The position numbers and the translations under genes are program-made. The notes beneath the pieces are model-generated. The model searched no databases and was not told where the DNA came from. It saw only the letters and a program-made list of their open reading frames with translations. DNA of 64,000 bases from Mycolicibacterium sp. YH-1. Its GTDB lineage: Bacteria; Actinomycetota; Actinomycetes; Mycobacteriales; Mycobacteriaceae. The DNA is taken from NCBI RefSeq assembly GCF_022557175.1, contig NZ_CP092915.1, forward strand, positions 2,666,001 to 2,730,000, read 5' to 3'. This document shows positions 54,305-64,000 of this stretch, one piece after another (within the stretch, counting starts at the first letter, position 1; the number at the start of each line of letters is the position of its first letter).

Positions 54305-55696
54305 ATGCAACGGCTCAGCGGTCTAGATGCCAGCTTTCTCTACCTCGAGACCGCTGACCAGCCACTCCACGTGTGCTCGATCCTGGAGATCGATCCATCG
54401 ACGATCCCGGGCGGCTACACGTTCGACGGGTTGCGTCACGCGCTGAGGCTGCGAATCAAGGCGATGCCCGAGTTCCGCGAGAAGCTCTCCGACAGCCGAC
54501 TCAACCTCGATCACCCGGTGTGGGTGGAGGACAAGGACTTCGACGTCGACAGGCACCTGCATCGGATCGGTCTGCCATCGCCCGGCGGTCGCGCCGAACT
54601 CGGCGAGATCTGTGGTCACATCGCCTCGTTGACGCTGGACCGCAGCAGGCCGTTGTGGGAGATGTGGGTCATCGAGAACGTCGCGGGCACCGAGGAGAAC
54701 CCCTCCGGGCGGCTGGCGGTACTGACCAAGGTGCACCACGCGTGTGTTGACGGTGTCACGGGCGCCAACCTGATGTCACAGCTGTGCACCACTGAGGCCG
54801 ATGCGCCACCGCCCGAGCCGGTCGAGGGCGTGGGGGGTGGATCGGACCTGGAGATCGCGGTCAGCGGGGCGATCAAGTTCGTCACCCGCCCCTGGAAGCT
54901 GGTCAACGTGGTGCCCTCGACGCTGTCGACCGTGGTGGACACCGTCAAGCGCGCCCGCAGCGGACTGCACATGGCGGCACCGTTCAACGCGCCCAAGACG
55001 ACGTTCAACACCAATGTCACCGGGCGCCGCAACGTCGCATTCGCGCAGTTGAGTCTCGAGGACGTCAAGACTGTCAAGAACCACTTCGGGGTCAAGGTCA
55101 ACGACGTCGTGATGGCTCTGGTGTCCGGGGTGCTGCGGCGGTTCCTGCTCGACCGCGAAGAACTTCCCGACAGCTCGCTGGTGGCGATGGTCCCGGTGTC
55201 CGTGCACGAGAAGTCGGACCGGCCCGGCCGCAACCAGGTGTCGGGCATGTTCGCCAGCCTGCAGACGAACATCGAGGATCCCGCTGAGCGACTCAAGGCC
55301 ATCGCCGAGGCGAATTCACTTGCCAAACAACATAGCTCGGCCATTGGGGCAACGCTGCTTCAGGACTGGTCGCAGTTCGCCGCGCCCGCGGTGTTCGGGG
55401 TCGCGATGCGGGTGTATGCCTCGAGTCGGCTCACCAGCGCCAGACCGGTGCACAACCTCGTCATCTCCAACGTGCCTGGACCCCAGGTGCCGCTGTACTT
55501 CTTGGGCGCGCGAGTCAAGGCGATGTTTCCCCTCGGGCCGATATTCCACGGCTCGGGGCTCAACATCACGGTGATGTCGCTGGGCGGTGGCCTCGATGTC
55601 GGACTCATCTCCTGCCCGGAGTTGCTGCCCGATCTGTGGGACATGGCTGACGACTTCCACCTCGCTCTCGAGGAGTTGCTGGCCGCCACGCGCTAA
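54305..55696 (+). CDS. Wax ester synthase/diacylglycerol acyltransferase (WS/DGAT)
   Basis: This 463-residue protein has the catalytic HHxxxDG motif in [12 protein letters not shown] (about residue 141), the N-terminal [13 protein letters not shown], and [15 protein letters not shown] near the end. These enzymes make triacylglycerol or wax esters from acyl-CoA, storing lipid in the cytoplasm or at the membrane. From memory, M. tuberculosis has no such gene between panB and caeA, so this copy seems gained or retained here. It precedes caeA by 45 bp and may be co-transcribed. Confidence 0.93.
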   Translation: MQRLSGLDASFLYLETADQPLHVCSILEIDPSTIPGGYTFDGLRHALRLRIKAMPEFREKLSDSRLNLDHPVWVEDKDFDVDRHLHRIGLPSPGGRAELGEICGHIASLTLDRSRPLWEMWVIENVAGTEENPSGRLAVLTKVHHACVDGVTGANLMSQLCTTEADAPPPEPVEGVGGGSDLEIAVSGAIKFVTRPWKLVNVVPSTLSTVVDTVKRARSGLHMAAPFNAPKTTFNTNVTGRRNVAFAQLSLEDVKTVKNHFGVKVNDVVMALVSGVLRRFLLDREELPDSSLVAMVPVSVHEKSDRPGRNQVSGMFASLQTNIEDPAERLKAIAEANSLAKQHSSAIGATLLQDWSQFAAPAVFGVAMRVYASSRLTSARPVHNLVISNVPGPQVPLYFLGARVKAMFPLGPIFHGSGLNITVMSLGGGLDVGLISCPELLPDLWDMADDFHLALEELLAATR

Positions 55697-55741
55697 CGCC
55701 CTCATCAGGGCCGATGATCACTCATGGCAGCATGGTCAGCC

Positions 55742-57256
55742 ATGAACCTCAGACGCGGGCTGCTCGCGGCCGCCACGGTGACAATGGTGGTGGCCGGCTG
55801 TAGCAACGTGGTCGCCGGCCGCGCGGTGATTGACGTCCCGCCGCCGGGAACGCCCGTGGCCTGGTCGGCGGACGAATGCGAGTCCTCGCCCAGCGACGTC
55901 CAGATCCCCGAGGGCGCCGAGTGCGGCAAGCTGTCGGTCCCCGTGGACTACACCAAGCCCGACGGCGAGGTCGCCCAGATCGCGATGATCCGGTTCCCCG
56001 CCACCGGTGACAAGATCGGCTCGCTGATCATCAACCCCGGCGGCCCCGGTGAGTCGGGTGTCTCCGCGGCGGCGTCGCTGGTGGGCAGCATGCCGGACTC
56101 GGTGCGCGAGCGCTTCGACCTGGTCGGCTTCGATCCGCGTGGCGTTGGACGCTCGACGCCCGCGGTGTGGTGCAACTCAGATGAGGACAACGATCGGCTG
56201 CGGGCCGACCCGCAGGTGGACTACAGCCCGGAGGGCGTCGCCCACATCGAGTCCGAGACCAAGGACTTCGTGCAGCGCTGCGTGGACAAGATGGGGGAGG
56301 AGTTCCTCGCCAACATCGGAACCGCGAACGTGGCAAGGGATCTCGACGCGATGCGCGAGGCCCTGGGTGACGACAAGCTGACCTACCTCGGCTACTCGTA
56401 CGGCACCAGGATCGGGGCGGCCTACGCCGAGGCGTTCCCGGACAAGGTGCGCGCCATGATCCTCGACGGTGCCGTCGACCCCAACGCCGATCCGCTCGAG
56501 GCGGACATCCGTCAGGCCGCGGCGTTTCAGACCGCGTTCAACGACTACGCCGCGGACTGTGCGAAGAACCCGAGCTGTCCGCTGGGCACCGACCCCGCCA
56601 AGGCCGTCGACGTCTACAAGTCGATGGTCGACCCGCTGGTGGACGATCCCGCCAAGACCGACGACCCCCGCGGGCTCAGCTACGGCGACGCGGTGATCGG
56701 CACCATCCTGCCGCTGTACTCACCCAACCTGTGGCGCCACCTCACGCAGGCGCTGTCGGAAATGCGGGCGGGCAGGGGCGACACGATGCTGGCGCTGGCC
56801 GATCTCTACATGGGACGTGACCCGCAGGGGCACTACAACAACTCCACCGATGTGCGGGTGGCCGTCAACTGCGTCGACGAGCCACCGATCATCGACCGGG
56901 ACAAGATCATCGATCAGGACAAGCGTGCTCGCGCCGCCGCGCCGTTCATGAGCTACGGCGAGTTCACCGGCAACGCGCCTATGGGCACGTGCGCATTCTG
57001 GCCGGTGCCACCGACGTCGGAGCCGCACGAACTCAAGATCGAGGGTTTGCCGCCCACCCTGGTGGTGTCGACGACGAACGACCCCGCCACGCCGTATCAG
57101 GCCGGTGTCGACTTGGCCAAGCAACTCGGCGGAACGCTGCTGACATATGAGGGCACGCAGCACACCGTCGTGTTCCAGGGCAACAAGTGCGTCGACGACA
57201 TCTCCGCGAAGTACCTCGTGGACGTCGTCGTGCCCCCAGCCGGTGGGCGTTGCTGA
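55742..57256 (+). CDS. caeA: Lipoprotein serine carboxylesterase/protease CaeA (Hip1)
   Basis: The ATG at 55742 gives 504 residues with a lipobox ending VVAGCS (Cys20). It is an alpha/beta-hydrolase of the TAP/proline iminopeptidase-like family: GYSYGTRIGAAYAEA holds the nucleophile Ser, NDPATPYQAG the Asp, and GTQHTVVF the His. Hip1/CaeA (Rv2224c) is a cell-envelope esterase/protease that cleaves GroEL2 in M. tuberculosis. It is followed by a paralogue, consistent with tandem duplication. Confidence 0.94.
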   Translation: MNLRRGLLAAATVTMVVAGCSNVVAGRAVIDVPPPGTPVAWSADECESSPSDVQIPEGAECGKLSVPVDYTKPDGEVAQIAMIRFPATGDKIGSLIINPGGPGESGVSAAASLVGSMPDSVRERFDLVGFDPRGVGRSTPAVWCNSDEDNDRLRADPQVDYSPEGVAHIESETKDFVQRCVDKMGEEFLANIGTANVARDLDAMREALGDDKLTYLGYSYGTRIGAAYAEAFPDKVRAMILDGAVDPNADPLEADIRQAAAFQTAFNDYAADCAKNPSCPLGTDPAKAVDVYKSMVDPLVDDPAKTDDPRGLSYGDAVIGTILPLYSPNLWRHLTQALSEMRAGRGDTMLALADLYMGRDPQGHYNNSTDVRVAVNCVDEPPIIDRDKIIDQDKRARAAAPFMSYGEFTGNAPMGTCAFWPVPPTSEPHELKIEGLPPTLVVSTTNDPATPYQAGVDLAKQLGGTLLTYEGTQHTVVFQGNKCVDDISAKYLVDVVVPPAGGRC

Positions 57257-57326
57257 CGCGACCGTTAGATCACCGTCGGGTTGCTGCCTAGTCACCGCTC
57301 GACATCGGAGTCGGCTGTGAAGCCGG

Positions 57327-58868
57327 TTGCGTGCGAACATGTCTGCCATGTGGCGGGTGGGCAAATTGATCTCGGCACCGCTCGCCACTGTGGTGCTAGC
57401 CGGTGTCCTCTGCCCGACTGCGGGAGCGTCGCCCGAGGGCGCAGCCGTGCAGTCCTACGGCCAACCGCCCGTCTGGGGTAGCTGCGCGGCCCTGTTCGGA
57501 GACGTCTCCGCGATTCCGACCGCGCAGTGCGGCACCGTGACGGTTCCGGTCGACTACGCGAATCCCGCTGGGCCGCAAGCACAACTGGCGGTCATCCGGG
57601 TTCCAGCCACCGGTGACCGTATCGGTGTGCTGATGGTCAACCCCGGCGGGCCGGGCGCCTCGGCGGTCGACACGGTCGCCGCCATGGCCGGCGGGCTGGC
57701 CGACACCGACATCACTCGCCGCTTCGACCTCGTCGGCTTCGACCCGCGCGGCGTCGGTCACTCCACCCCGCAGATCCGCTGCCGCTCGGATGCGGAGTTC
57801 GACGCGTTCCGGCGCGAGCCGATGGTCAACTACAGCCAAGCGGGAGTCGCGGCGATCGAGGGTGTGTACGCCCAACTCGCACAAGGCTGCGTGAACAAGA
57901 CCGGCGTGGAGTTCCTGGCCAACGTGGGGACCGCGTCCACGGCGCAGGACATGGACGTGGTGCGCGCCGCGCTCGGGGAGAACCAGATCAACTATCTGGG
58001 ATTCTCCTACGGGACAGAACTCGGCGCGAAGTACGCCGAGCAGTACCCGGACCGCGTCCGGGCCATGGTCCTCGACGGTGCCATCGACCCCGGTTCGGAC
58101 CCCGTGGCCGAGAACATTCGACAACTCGCCGGATTCCAGATGGCATTCGACGACTACGCGGCCGACTGCGCCCGTTCGACCGACTGCCCACTGGGCCAGG
58201 ACCCCACCCAGTTCGTCGCGCGCTACCACCAGCTGATCAACCCCCTGGCCTTCGCGCCGGCCCGGACCTCGGACCCCCGCGGGCTCAGCTACCAGGACGC
58301 GATCACCGGCACCGCCAACGCGCTCTACACGCAGAGGTACTGGAAGTACCTCACCAGCGGACTGCTCGGCCTGCAGCGCGGCACCGATCCCGGCGACCTG
58401 CTGCTGCTCGCCGACGACTACCAGGGCCGTGATCAGGCGGGCCACTACTCCAACCAGCAGGATGCGTTCACCGCGATTCGATGTGTGGATTCGCCCTACC
58501 CGTCCGATCCGGCCGTGTGGGTCGACGCCGATCGGCAGGCGCGGGCTGTGGCGCCGTTCATGGCCTATGGCGAGTTCACCGGGTTCGCCCCCCGTGACGT
58601 GTGTGCGACGTGGCCGGTACCCCCGACGTCGGCACCACACGACGTCATCTCGCCCGGCCCGGGAAAGGTCGTCGTGGTGTCGACCACGCACGATCCGGCG
58701 ACGCCGTATCAGGCAGGTGTCGAACTGGCCCGTGAACTCGACGCGTCGTTGATCACCTTCGACGGCACCCAGCACACCGTGGTGTTCAACGGCGACGCGT
58801 GCGTCGACCCCGCAGTGGTCGGTTTCCTGGTGGACTCCCGGCTGCCACCGCCTGACCTCCGGTGCTAG
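57327..58868 (+). CDS. Secreted serine protease/esterase, CaeA paralogue (Rv2223c-like)
   Basis: This 513-residue protein is a paralogue of the upstream CaeA and has the same catalytic residues: GFSYGTELGAKYAEQ, HDPATPYQAG and GTQHTVVF. Instead of a lipobox it has a Sec-type signal ending near TAGASPEG, so it is probably exported. The GTG at 57327 starts the longest frame; ATGs at 57339 and 57348 are alternatives. Order matches Rv2224c-Rv2223c. Confidence 0.92.
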   Translation: MRANMSAMWRVGKLISAPLATVVLAGVLCPTAGASPEGAAVQSYGQPPVWGSCAALFGDVSAIPTAQCGTVTVPVDYANPAGPQAQLAVIRVPATGDRIGVLMVNPGGPGASAVDTVAAMAGGLADTDITRRFDLVGFDPRGVGHSTPQIRCRSDAEFDAFRREPMVNYSQAGVAAIEGVYAQLAQGCVNKTGVEFLANVGTASTAQDMDVVRAALGENQINYLGFSYGTELGAKYAEQYPDRVRAMVLDGAIDPGSDPVAENIRQLAGFQMAFDDYAADCARSTDCPLGQDPTQFVARYHQLINPLAFAPARTSDPRGLSYQDAITGTANALYTQRYWKYLTSGLLGLQRGTDPGDLLLLADDYQGRDQAGHYSNQQDAFTAIRCVDSPYPSDPAVWVDADRQARAVAPFMAYGEFTGFAPRDVCATWPVPPTSAPHDVISPGPGKVVVVSTTHDPATPYQAGVELARELDASLITFDGTQHTVVFNGDACVDPAVVGFLVDSRLPPPDLRC

Positions 58869-58943
58869 GACCGACGGCCGATCGGCGTGCAACAGCAGCC
58901 CCCACGTAACACAGATTTAACAGCCGGTGCCTACGCTGCGCAC

Positions 58944-60281
58944 ATGGACCGGCAGAAGGAATTCGTGCTGCGCACGCTGGAGGAACGCGATATCCGTTTC
59001 GTTCGGTTGTGGTTCACCGACGTGCTCGGTTACCTCAAATCGGTCGCCATCGCGCCCGCCGAATTGGAGGGTGCGTTCGAAGAGGGAATCGGCTTCGACG
59101 GCTCCTCCATCGAGGGCTTTGCGCGGGTCTCGGAATCCGACATGGTGGCCCGGCCCGATCCCTCGACGTTCCAGGTGCTGCCGTGGACGACGAGCGGCGG
59201 CAAGCACCATTCCGCCCGCATGTTCTGCGACATCACGATGCCGGACGGTTCCCCGTCGTGGGGCGACTCGCGCCACGTGCTGCGCCGCCAGCTGGGCAAG
59301 GCCAGCGACCTCGGCTTCTCCTGCTACGTGCACCCCGAGATCGAGTTCTTCCTCCTCAAGCCGGGCGCTGACGAGGCGCCGCCGGTGCCGGCCGACAACG
59401 GCGGCTACTTCGACCAGACGATTCACGACTCAGCCCCGAACTTCCGCCGCCACGCGATCGACGCGCTGGAGCAGATGGGCATCTCGGTGGAGTTCAGCCA
59501 CCACGAGGGTGCGCCAGGGCAGCAGGAGATCGACCTGCGCTACGCCGACGCGTTGTCCATGGCCGACAACGTCATGACGTTCCGCTACGTGGTCAAGGAG
59601 GTCGCGCTCAACGAGGGTGTGCGGGCGTCGTTCATGCCCAAGCCTTTTGCCGAGTACCCCGGCTCGGCGATGCACACCCACATGAGCCTGTTCGAGGGCG
59701 AGACCAATGCCTTCCACACTCCCGATGATCCGCTGCAGCTGTCCGATGTCGGCAAGTCGTTCATCGCGGGCATCCTCGAGCACGCCTCCGAGATCAGCGC
59801 CGTCACCAACCAGTGGGTGAACTCCTACAAGCGGCTGGTGCACGGCGGCGAGGCGCCGACCGCCGCATCTTGGGGTGCGGCCAACCGGTCGGCGCTCGTC
59901 CGGGTGCCGATGTACACGCCGCGCAAGGCGTCCTCGCGACGCGTCGAGGTGCGCAGCCCCGACTCGGCGTGCAACCCGTACCTGGCGTTCGCGGTACTGC
60001 TGGCCGCGGGCCTGCGAGGTGTGGAGAAGAACTACGTCCTCGGCCCGCAGGCCGAGGACAACGTGTGGACGCTGACACCCGAGGAGCGCCGCGCGATGGG
60101 CTACAAGGAGCTGCCTGGCAGCCTCGGTGTCGCCCTGACGGAGATGGAGAACTCCGAGCTGGTCGCGGAAGCGTTGGGGGAGCACGTCTTCGACTTCTTC
60201 CTGCGCAACAAGCGCGCCGAGTGGGAGAACTACCGCAGCCACGTCACGCCGTTCGAGCTGAAGGCCTACCTCTCGCTGTAG
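58944..60281 (+). CDS. glnA2: Glutamine synthetase GlnA2
   Basis: The ATG at 58944 gives 445 residues, close to GlnA2 (Rv2222c). Active-site segments are FDGSSIEGFARVSESDM, HPEIEFFLL, HHEGAPGQQEID, HTHMSLF and NRSALVRVP. At the place where GlnA1 carries the adenylylated Tyr, this sequence reads DNVWTLTPEERR, lacking that Tyr. It may therefore not be controlled by GlnE at that site. It lies 82 bp before glnE on the same strand. Confidence 0.95.
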   Translation: MDRQKEFVLRTLEERDIRFVRLWFTDVLGYLKSVAIAPAELEGAFEEGIGFDGSSIEGFARVSESDMVARPDPSTFQVLPWTTSGGKHHSARMFCDITMPDGSPSWGDSRHVLRRQLGKASDLGFSCYVHPEIEFFLLKPGADEAPPVPADNGGYFDQTIHDSAPNFRRHAIDALEQMGISVEFSHHEGAPGQQEIDLRYADALSMADNVMTFRYVVKEVALNEGVRASFMPKPFAEYPGSAMHTHMSLFEGETNAFHTPDDPLQLSDVGKSFIAGILEHASEISAVTNQWVNSYKRLVHGGEAPTAASWGAANRSALVRVPMYTPRKASSRRVEVRSPDSACNPYLAFAVLLAAGLRGVEKNYVLGPQAEDNVWTLTPEERRAMGYKELPGSLGVALTEMENSELVAEALGEHVFDFFLRNKRAEWENYRSHVTPFELKAYLSL

Positions 60282-60291
60282 GAAGGCCCAC

Positions 60292-60315
60292 CCGCCGCTG
60301 TAGGTTTCGGCGGGC
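60292..60315 (+). terminator. Short hairpin after glnA2
   Basis: CCCGCCG and CGGCGGG form a 7-bp stem with a 10-nt loop. It may weaken readthrough from glnA2 into glnE, but no T-run follows. Confidence 0.3.
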
Positions 60316-60336
60316 AGGAGCGGAGCGACCGGGGGT
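60313..60336 (+). repeat. Short GC-rich repeat copy 2, glnA2-glnE gap
   Basis: The core GGGCAGGAGCGGAGCGACC differs by one base from the copy in glpD1 (13273-13296), so the same motif occurs both in a coding and in a non-coding place. Confidence 0.4.
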
Positions 60337-60362
60337 GTACGTAGGTGCGCTAACGTCAGAAC

Positions 60363-63326
60363 GTGGCCAAACCCGCGACACACCGTCCGACGCTGCCAGG
60401 TGTTGGCAGGCTGGGTCTGGTCGCGCCGACAGCGCGTGACGATCTGGACCGGCTGGGCTGGCACACCGATGACCACATCGAACTGCTGTGGTCGCTCTCG
60501 CGCGCACCCGACGCCGACGTCGCGTTGCACACGATGGTTCGCCTCGCCGAGGCGCTCGGATCCGGTTGGGACGAGCTGAACCACGCGCTGATCACGGATC
60601 GGGCGCTGCGCGGTCGACTGTTCAGTGTGCTCGGCTCGTCGTACGCGCTGGGTGATCACCTCGTCGCAGAGCCCAACTCCTGGCATCTGCTCGCGGGCAA
60701 GGTGACACTGCCGTCCGCAGCCGATCTGCGCCGCGAGTTCGACGCCGCCGCCGAGAACTCCACCGACGCGACCGCGGGGCAGACGCTGCGGCTGATGTAC
60801 CGCGACAGGCTGCTGGTCCTCGCAGCACTCGACCTGGCTCCCACGGTGGAGAACGAGCCCGTCATCTCATTTCCCACGGTCGGCGAACACCTCGCGAATC
60901 TCGCCGACGCGGCCCTTGGCGCCGCGCTCATCATCGCGACGCGCATGGTGTGCGGTGATGACACGCCCCCGCCCCGGCTGGCGGTCATCGCGATGGGGAA
61001 GTCCGGCGCCCGCGAACTGAACTACGTCAGCGACGTCGACGTCATATTCGTCGCGGAGAACGCCGACACCATCGCCATCCGCGTGGCCGGCGAGATGATG
61101 CGGTTCGCGAACGACGCGTTCTTCGAAGTGGACGCGGCCCTGCGCCCGGAGGGAAAGCACGGCCCGCTGGTGCGCACGTTGGAGTCCCACGTGGCGTACT
61201 ACGAGCGGTGGGCCAAGACGTGGGAGTTCCAGGCCCTGCTCAAGGCGCGGCCCGCGGTGGGCGATGCCGAACTCGGTGAGCAGTACATGACCGCGCTGCG
61301 GCCGATGGTCTGGACTGCCTGCGAGCGGGAGGATTTCGTCCCCGAGGTGCAGGCGATGCGGCGTCGCGTCGAACAGCTGGTCCCCGCCGACGTCCGGGCC
61401 CGGGAGATCAAGCTCGGTACCGGAGGGCTGCGCGATGTCGAGTTCGCGGTGCAGCTACTGCAACTCGTCCACGGCCGTACCGACGAGTCGCTGCACGTGG
61501 CCTCCACGGTGGATGCCCTGGCTGCACTCGCGTCGGGCGGATACATCGGCCGTGACGACGCCGCCAACCTCACGGCGTCCTACGAGTTCCTGAGGTTGCT
61601 CGAGCATCGCCTCCAGCTCCAGCGGCTCAAGCGCACGCACATGCTGCCGGAGCCCGGCGACGACGAGGCGCTGCGCTGGCTGGCCCGCGCCGCGCACGTC
61701 CGGCCCGACGGCCAGCGCGATGCGCTGGGCGTGCTCCGCGACGAACTCAAGCGCCAGAGCATGCGCGTCTCGCGCCTGCACGCCAAGCTGTTCTATCAGC
61801 CGCTGCTCGAGTCGGTGGGCGGCACCGCCGTCGAACTCGGGAGCGCGATGACGCCGGAGGCGGCCGAACGTCAGCTCGCCGCACTCGGATACGAGGGCCC
61901 GCAGAGCGCGCTCACCCACCTCGCCGCACTGACCGGCAACAGCGGCAGGCGGGGTCGCGTGCAGCGGGTTCTGCTGCCGACACTGCTGGACTGGCTGTCC
62001 GACACGCCCGACCCAGACGCAGGGCTGCTGGCCTACCGGCGCATCAGCGAGGAACTCGCCGATCAACGTTGGTATCTCGCGACGCTGCGCGATGAGAGCG
62101 CGGTGGCCAAGCGGCTGATGCGGGTGCTCGGCACGTCGGCCTACATCCCCGAACTCCTGATGCGTGCACCCGAGGTGATCCAGCAGTACGCCGACGGTCC
62201 CAACGGAGCCAAGCTGCTCGAGGTGGAACCCGACGGTGTGGGGCGATCACTGGTGGCCTCAGCTGGGCGACACCGGGATCCGGTCCGCGCCATCGCGGCA
62301 GCGCGCACCCTGCGGCGACGGGAACTGGCCCGCATCGCCTCGGCCGACCTGTTGGGCATGCTCGAGGTCACCGAGGTGTGCAAGGCACTGACCGAGGTGT
62401 GGGTGGCAGTCCTTCAGGCAGCGCTCGACTCGGTGGTCCGCGCCAACACACCCGCAACCGGGCCACCAGCCAAGTTCGCGGTCATCGGCATGGGCCGCCT
62501 CGGCGGCGGTGAACTCGGCTATGGCTCGGACGCCGACGTCATGTTCGTCTGCGAACCCGTGGGCGACACCGAGGAGTCGGTGGCCGTGAAGTGGTCGGTG
62601 AGCGTTGCCGAACAGATCAGGGCGAGGCTCGGCACGCCGAGTGCGGACCCTCCGCTGGAGGTCGACGCCAACCTACGGCCCGAGGGGCGCAGTGGTCCGC
62701 TGGTCCGCACCCTGGCCTCCTATCAGGCGTACTACGAGCAGTGGGCGGCGCCATGGGAGATCCAGGCCCTGCTGCGGGCCCACCGGGTGGCAGGCGACGA
62801 GGACCTCGGGCATCGGTTTCTGCTTCTCGTCGATGCCACTCGCTACCCGTCGAACGGCGTGTCAGCCGAGACGGTGCAGGAGATCCGGCGAGTCAAGGCG
62901 CGCGTGGACGCCGAGCGGCTACCTCGCGGCGCCGACCCGAACACCCACACCAAGCTCGGCCGTGGTGGGCTCGCGGACATCGAGTGGACGGTCCAGCTGC
63001 TGCAGCTGCGACACGCGCACCGACTGCCGTCACTGCACAGCACGTCAACGCTGGACGCGCTCAACGCCATAGGCGCGGCCGAGTTGATCGCCGAGGGCGA
63101 CGTGGATCTGCTGCGCCAGGCGTGGCTCACCGCGACGAAGGCCCGCAACGCGCTGGTTCTGGTCAAGGGCAAGGCAACCGATCAGCTGCCCGGCCCGGGC
63201 CGCCAGCTCAACGCCGTCGCGGTGGCCGCCGGGTGGGACAACGGTGATGGCGGCGAGTTCCTCGACAACTACCTGCGCGTCACGCGCAGGGCGAAAACAG
63301 TCGTACGAAAGGTCTTTGGAGCATGA
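60363..63326 (+). CDS. glnE: Bifunctional glutamine synthetase adenylyltransferase/deadenylylase GlnE
   Basis: This 987-residue protein has two nucleotidyltransferase domains separated by a regulatory middle region, as in GlnE. The N-terminal (deadenylylation) domain has [20 protein letters not shown] (about 212-231), and the second (adenylylation) has [20 protein letters not shown] (about 708-727). It controls GlnA1 activity by reversible AMP addition. The GTG start is at 60363. It is full-length and next to glnA2, as in Rv2221c. Confidence 0.97.
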   Translation: MAKPATHRPTLPGVGRLGLVAPTARDDLDRLGWHTDDHIELLWSLSRAPDADVALHTMVRLAEALGSGWDELNHALITDRALRGRLFSVLGSSYALGDHLVAEPNSWHLLAGKVTLPSAADLRREFDAAAENSTDATAGQTLRLMYRDRLLVLAALDLAPTVENEPVISFPTVGEHLANLADAALGAALIIATRMVCGDDTPPPRLAVIAMGKSGARELNYVSDVDVIFVAENADTIAIRVAGEMMRFANDAFFEVDAALRPEGKHGPLVRTLESHVAYYERWAKTWEFQALLKARPAVGDAELGEQYMTALRPMVWTACEREDFVPEVQAMRRRVEQLVPADVRAREIKLGTGGLRDVEFAVQLLQLVHGRTDESLHVASTVDALAALASGGYIGRDDAANLTASYEFLRLLEHRLQLQRLKRTHMLPEPGDDEALRWLARAAHVRPDGQRDALGVLRDELKRQSMRVSRLHAKLFYQPLLESVGGTAVELGSAMTPEAAERQLAALGYEGPQSALTHLAALTGNSGRRGRVQRVLLPTLLDWLSDTPDPDAGLLAYRRISEELADQRWYLATLRDESAVAKRLMRVLGTSAYIPELLMRAPEVIQQYADGPNGAKLLEVEPDGVGRSLVASAGRHRDPVRAIAAARTLRRRELARIASADLLGMLEVTEVCKALTEVWVAVLQAALDSVVRANTPATGPPAKFAVIGMGRLGGGELGYGSDADVMFVCEPVGDTEESVAVKWSVSVAEQIRARLGTPSADPPLEVDANLRPEGRSGPLVRTLASYQAYYEQWAAPWEIQALLRAHRVAGDEDLGHRFLLLVDATRYPSNGVSAETVQEIRRVKARVDAERLPRGADPNTHTKLGRGGLADIEWTVQLLQLRHAHRLPSLHSTSTLDALNAIGAAELIAEGDVDLLRQAWLTATKARNALVLVKGKATDQLPGPGRQLNAVAVAAGWDNGDGGEFLDNYLRVTRRAKTVVRKVFGA

Positions 63327-63327
63327 G

Positions 63328-63969
63328 GTGTGGAGCTTGAATAGCGAAATCCAGTTCGACTGCATCCGTCCCGACGAGTACAACCGGCTGCGCGATGTCT
63401 ACGAACCGCTGACCCAATCCATCCGCAGGCTGGTCACCGCGGGCATCCGCACCGGCGTCGACCAGGACACCATCCGCGATGCCATCGCCGCCATCGATGC
63501 GACGACGGAAACGCTCGAACGGGCCGAGTCCAACACCTCGACTCTGCGGCATGCCGGCACCGGACGTCCGCTGGCGTGGACCAATCCGGCCATCGGGCTT
63601 CGCAATGCGATGGCGCCGCCCATGGAGATCAACGAGGACGGCGACGGTCGGTACTGGTCGGAGTTCACCCTTGGCGCGGCCTACGAAGGGCCACCCGGTC
63701 TGGTGCACGGTGGCATCGGCGCACTCGTGCTCGACCACATCCTCGGCGAGGCGGCGAGCGTTGGCCTGACCCAGCCGTTGTTCACGGGGACCATCACGTT
63801 GCGCTATCTGCGGGGGACACCCTTGGGTCCGTTGCGGGCCGAGGCGTACATCGAACGTACGGAGGGCTTCAAGACCTACGCGCGGGGCTTCCTCGGTGAC
63901 GCAGACGGCCCGACCGTCGAGGCCGACGGCGTGTTCATTCGTCCGGCCTGGGCGCGGGACGCCGGATGA
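63328..63969 (+). CDS. PaaI-type thioesterase (hotdog fold)
   Basis: The GTG at 63328, with GGAG upstream, starts right after glnE and gives 213 residues. The C-terminal hotdog domain contains PPGLVHGGIGALVLDHILGE and TGTITLRYLRGTPLG, matching PaaI/4-hydroxybenzoyl-CoA-type thioesterases. The N-terminal helical part (about 1-90) is extra. It probably hydrolyses acyl-CoA thioesters. It overlaps the next gene by ATGA at 63966-63969. Confidence 0.87.
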   Translation: MWSLNSEIQFDCIRPDEYNRLRDVYEPLTQSIRRLVTAGIRTGVDQDTIRDAIAAIDATTETLERAESNTSTLRHAGTGRPLAWTNPAIGLRNAMAPPMEINEDGDGRYWSEFTLGAAYEGPPGLVHGGIGALVLDHILGEAASVGLTQPLFTGTITLRYLRGTPLGPLRAEAYIERTEGFKTYARGFLGDADGPTVEADGVFIRPAWARDAG

Positions 63970-64000
63970 AGTTCTATGTGAGCACGGCCTTCCTCGACAT
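63966..64000 (+). CDS. Start of a probable LLM-class F420/flavin-dependent oxidoreductase (partial)
   Basis: Only MKFYVSTAFLD is visible before the window ends. This start recalls the luciferase-like F420-dependent oxidoreductases of mycobacteria. The ATG overlaps the thioesterase stop, so they are translationally coupled. Family assignment from eleven residues is tentative. Confidence 0.45.
   Translation, partial: MKFYVSTAFLD

Overview
The window comes from a high-GC actinomycete, almost certainly a non-tuberculous Mycobacterium (Mycolicibacterium type). It carries the mycolic-acid FAS-II operon (fabD-acpM-kasA-kasB-accD6) with its regulator mabR, a mycothiol-dependent formaldehyde dehydrogenase, AhpE, the tyrosine phosphatase PtpA, Hip1/CaeA-type serine hydrolases and glnA2-glnE. 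The backbone follows, from memory, the M. tuberculosis order Rv2260 to Rv2221c read left to right. No IS element, prophage, integrase or CRISPR array was seen.

Layout. 1-5.0 kb is accessory: a cut-off DJ-1/PfpI protein, a GlxA-type regulator, a SABATH-like carboxyl methyltransferase, a SHOCT membrane protein, and an unrecognised protein divergent from a TetR regulator. 5.0-13.8 kb holds formaldehyde detoxification (mscR plus a metallo-beta-lactamase-fold hydrolase), a LigB-type dioxygenase, a serine hydrolase, a DUF3145 protein, and a glycerolipid group (diacylglycerol kinase, alkyl-DHAP-synthase-like flavoprotein, TetR, glpD1). 13.8-15.5 kb is a divergent LysR/SDR pair ended by a perfect hairpin terminator. 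15.6-25.2 kb is the FAS-II operon, mabR and aceE. 25.3-27.0 kb is a lipoprotein, a DUF3052 protein, ahpE and tRNA-Val(TAC).

27.2-38.5 kb is a second accessory block between tRNA-Val and the DUF2236 gene: serine hydrolase, amino-acid permease, PLP decarboxylase, PucR regulator, small alarmone synthetase, cytochrome P450, ABC1 kinase, TetR and a secreted glycoside hydrolase. 38.5-46.4 kb returns to backbone: DUF2236 oxygenase, cobD, SURF1, ptpA, ptkA, cobC, a Nif3-like protein, a zinc-ribbon coiled-coil protein and an RNase HI/phosphatase fusion. 46.4-50.4 kb is accessory: an XRE-cupin regulator divergent from a thioredoxin-reductase-like/methyltransferase fusion, a winged-helix regulator with a membrane protein behind an 18-bp inverted repeat, a VOC protein and an AraC regulator. 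50.4-64 kb holds rnpB, a CYTH-CHAD protein, an enoyl-CoA hydratase, panB, a WS/DGAT acyltransferase, two Hip1-like proteases, glnA2, glnE, a thioesterase and the first codons of a probable F420/flavin-type oxidoreductase.

How it fits together: FabD and AcpM feed KasA/KasB chain elongation with AccD6 supplying malonyl units under MabR; PDH E1 (AceE) supplies acetyl-CoA; GlpD1, DagK and the flavoprotein handle glycerol-derived lipid precursors; CobD, CobC and the phosphatase domain belong to cobalamin assembly; GlnE controls glutamine synthetase. All functions are read from sequence motifs and remembered family features; no database search was run.
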